Positions 5,411-5,609 of a DNA stretch of 5,609 nt are shown here, piece after piece; the stretch's first letter is position 1, and every line of letters begins with the position of its first letter. The stretch covers positions 1-5,609 of the forward strand of contig DAOVKY010000059.1 in NCBI GenBank assembly GCA_030631525.1, read 5' to 3'. This stretch comes from a bacterium. GTDB lineage: Bacteria > JAHJDO01. The notes under the pieces are model-generated. The model made no database searches. It was not told where the DNA came from and saw only the letters and a list, made by a program, of their open reading frames with translations. A program made the translations under genes and the position numbers.

Positions 5411-5481
5411 TGCCCCGTCGTCTAATGGTAGGACGGATGATTCTGGATCATCTGGTCGAGGTTCGAGTCCTTGCGGGGCAA
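5411..5481 (+). tRNA. tRNA-Gln (anticodon CTG)
   Basis: A 71-base cloverleaf: acceptor TGCCCCG (5411-5417) pairs with CGGGGCA (5474-5480), discriminator A at 5481. The anticodon stem GATGA/TCATC encloses TTCTGGA, giving anticodon CTG (5443-5445) for glutamine codon CAG. The T arm is CGAGG-TTCGAGT-CCTTG. The U1-A72 pair is typical of bacterial tRNA-Gln. CCA is not encoded. It is first in a two-tRNA transcript behind a strong promoter. Confidence 0.97.
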
Positions 5482-5486
5482 CCCTA

Positions 5487-5559
5487 GGCCCCATCGTCTA
5501 GTGGACCAGGACACATGGTTCTCAGCCATGGAACAGGGGTTCGATTCCCCTTGGGGCTA
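5487..5559 (+). tRNA. tRNA-Glu (anticodon CTC)
   Basis: A 73-base cloverleaf five bases after tRNA-Gln: acceptor GGCCCCA (5487-5493) against TGGGGCT (5552-5558), discriminator A at 5559. The anticodon stem CATGG/CCATG encloses TTCTCAG, giving CTC (5521-5523) for glutamate codon GAG. The T arm is AGGGG-TTCGATT-CCCCT. The first acceptor pair is G1-U72 rather than the usual G-C. CCA is not encoded. It is presumably cut from a common precursor with tRNA-Gln. The 50 bases after it hold no feature I can support. Confidence 0.96.
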
Positions 5560-5609
5560 CGAAGGTTACAAAGCGGAGGCATTACTGCTACTTCTCTAAA
5601 AACTTGCCT

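Noticed and set aside
5560..5609. Possible new gene start after tRNA-Glu (GGAGG near 5575 followed by ATT) or a terminator
   Set aside because: Only about 30 bases remain, the start would be a rare ATT, and the visible pairing (AGCGG with CTGCT) has no T-run after it. Too little to support a call.
1..5609. CRISPR array, rRNA, insertion sequence or transposase
   Set aside because: No regularly spaced direct repeats, no rRNA-like sequence and no transposase motifs were seen in any frame.

Overview
The window looks like an AT-rich bacterial chromosome fragment. All genes lie on the + strand. Bacterial signs are the Shine-Dalgarno-type ribosome sites, a ComF-family gene, a near-consensus sigma70-type promoter in front of a tRNA pair, and a hairpin-plus-T-run terminator. 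None of the three tRNA genes encodes CCA. I cannot name the species. The mix of short overlapping genes, an AsmA/DUF748-like protein and an archaeal-type MC1 chromatin protein suggests an uncultivated lineage (Omnitrophota-like would be my guess), but this is inference only.

Region 1 (1-2687) is a tight four-gene block: the 3' part of a family 2 glycosyltransferase, a membrane-anchored AsmA/DUF748-like protein, protein-L-isoaspartate O-methyltransferase (pcm) and a DedA/YqaA-type (VTT domain) membrane protein. The first two junctions are ATGA overlaps and the third is a short overlap, so the genes are probably co-transcribed and translationally coupled. The theme is cell envelope plus protein repair. 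The last codons and the stop of the YqaA gene lie inside a 66-base imperfect palindrome (2678-2743) that looks like a dispersed intergenic repeat.

Region 2 (2756-4093) starts with tRNA-Pro(CGG). It is followed by accessory-looking material: a RhuM-family gene that keeps only its N-terminal half, and, in another frame, an unrecognised multi-pass membrane protein whose open frame runs back into the rhuM sequence. This looks like a remnant of a mobile or defence-type island or a recombination scar next to a tRNA gene.

Region 3 (4094-4627) holds a 101-residue homologue of archaeal chromosomal protein MC1. It has an intergenic leader of 165 bases, an unusually complete Shine-Dalgarno sequence and a good terminator after it. 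This is the most notable gene of the window.

Region 4 (4637-5609) contains a full-length comF-like phosphoribosyltransferase gene starting just after the terminator, then a strong promoter driving a tRNA-Gln(CTG)/tRNA-Glu(CTC) pair. The final 50 bases hold nothing I can identify. All three tRNAs in the window carry C at the wobble position.
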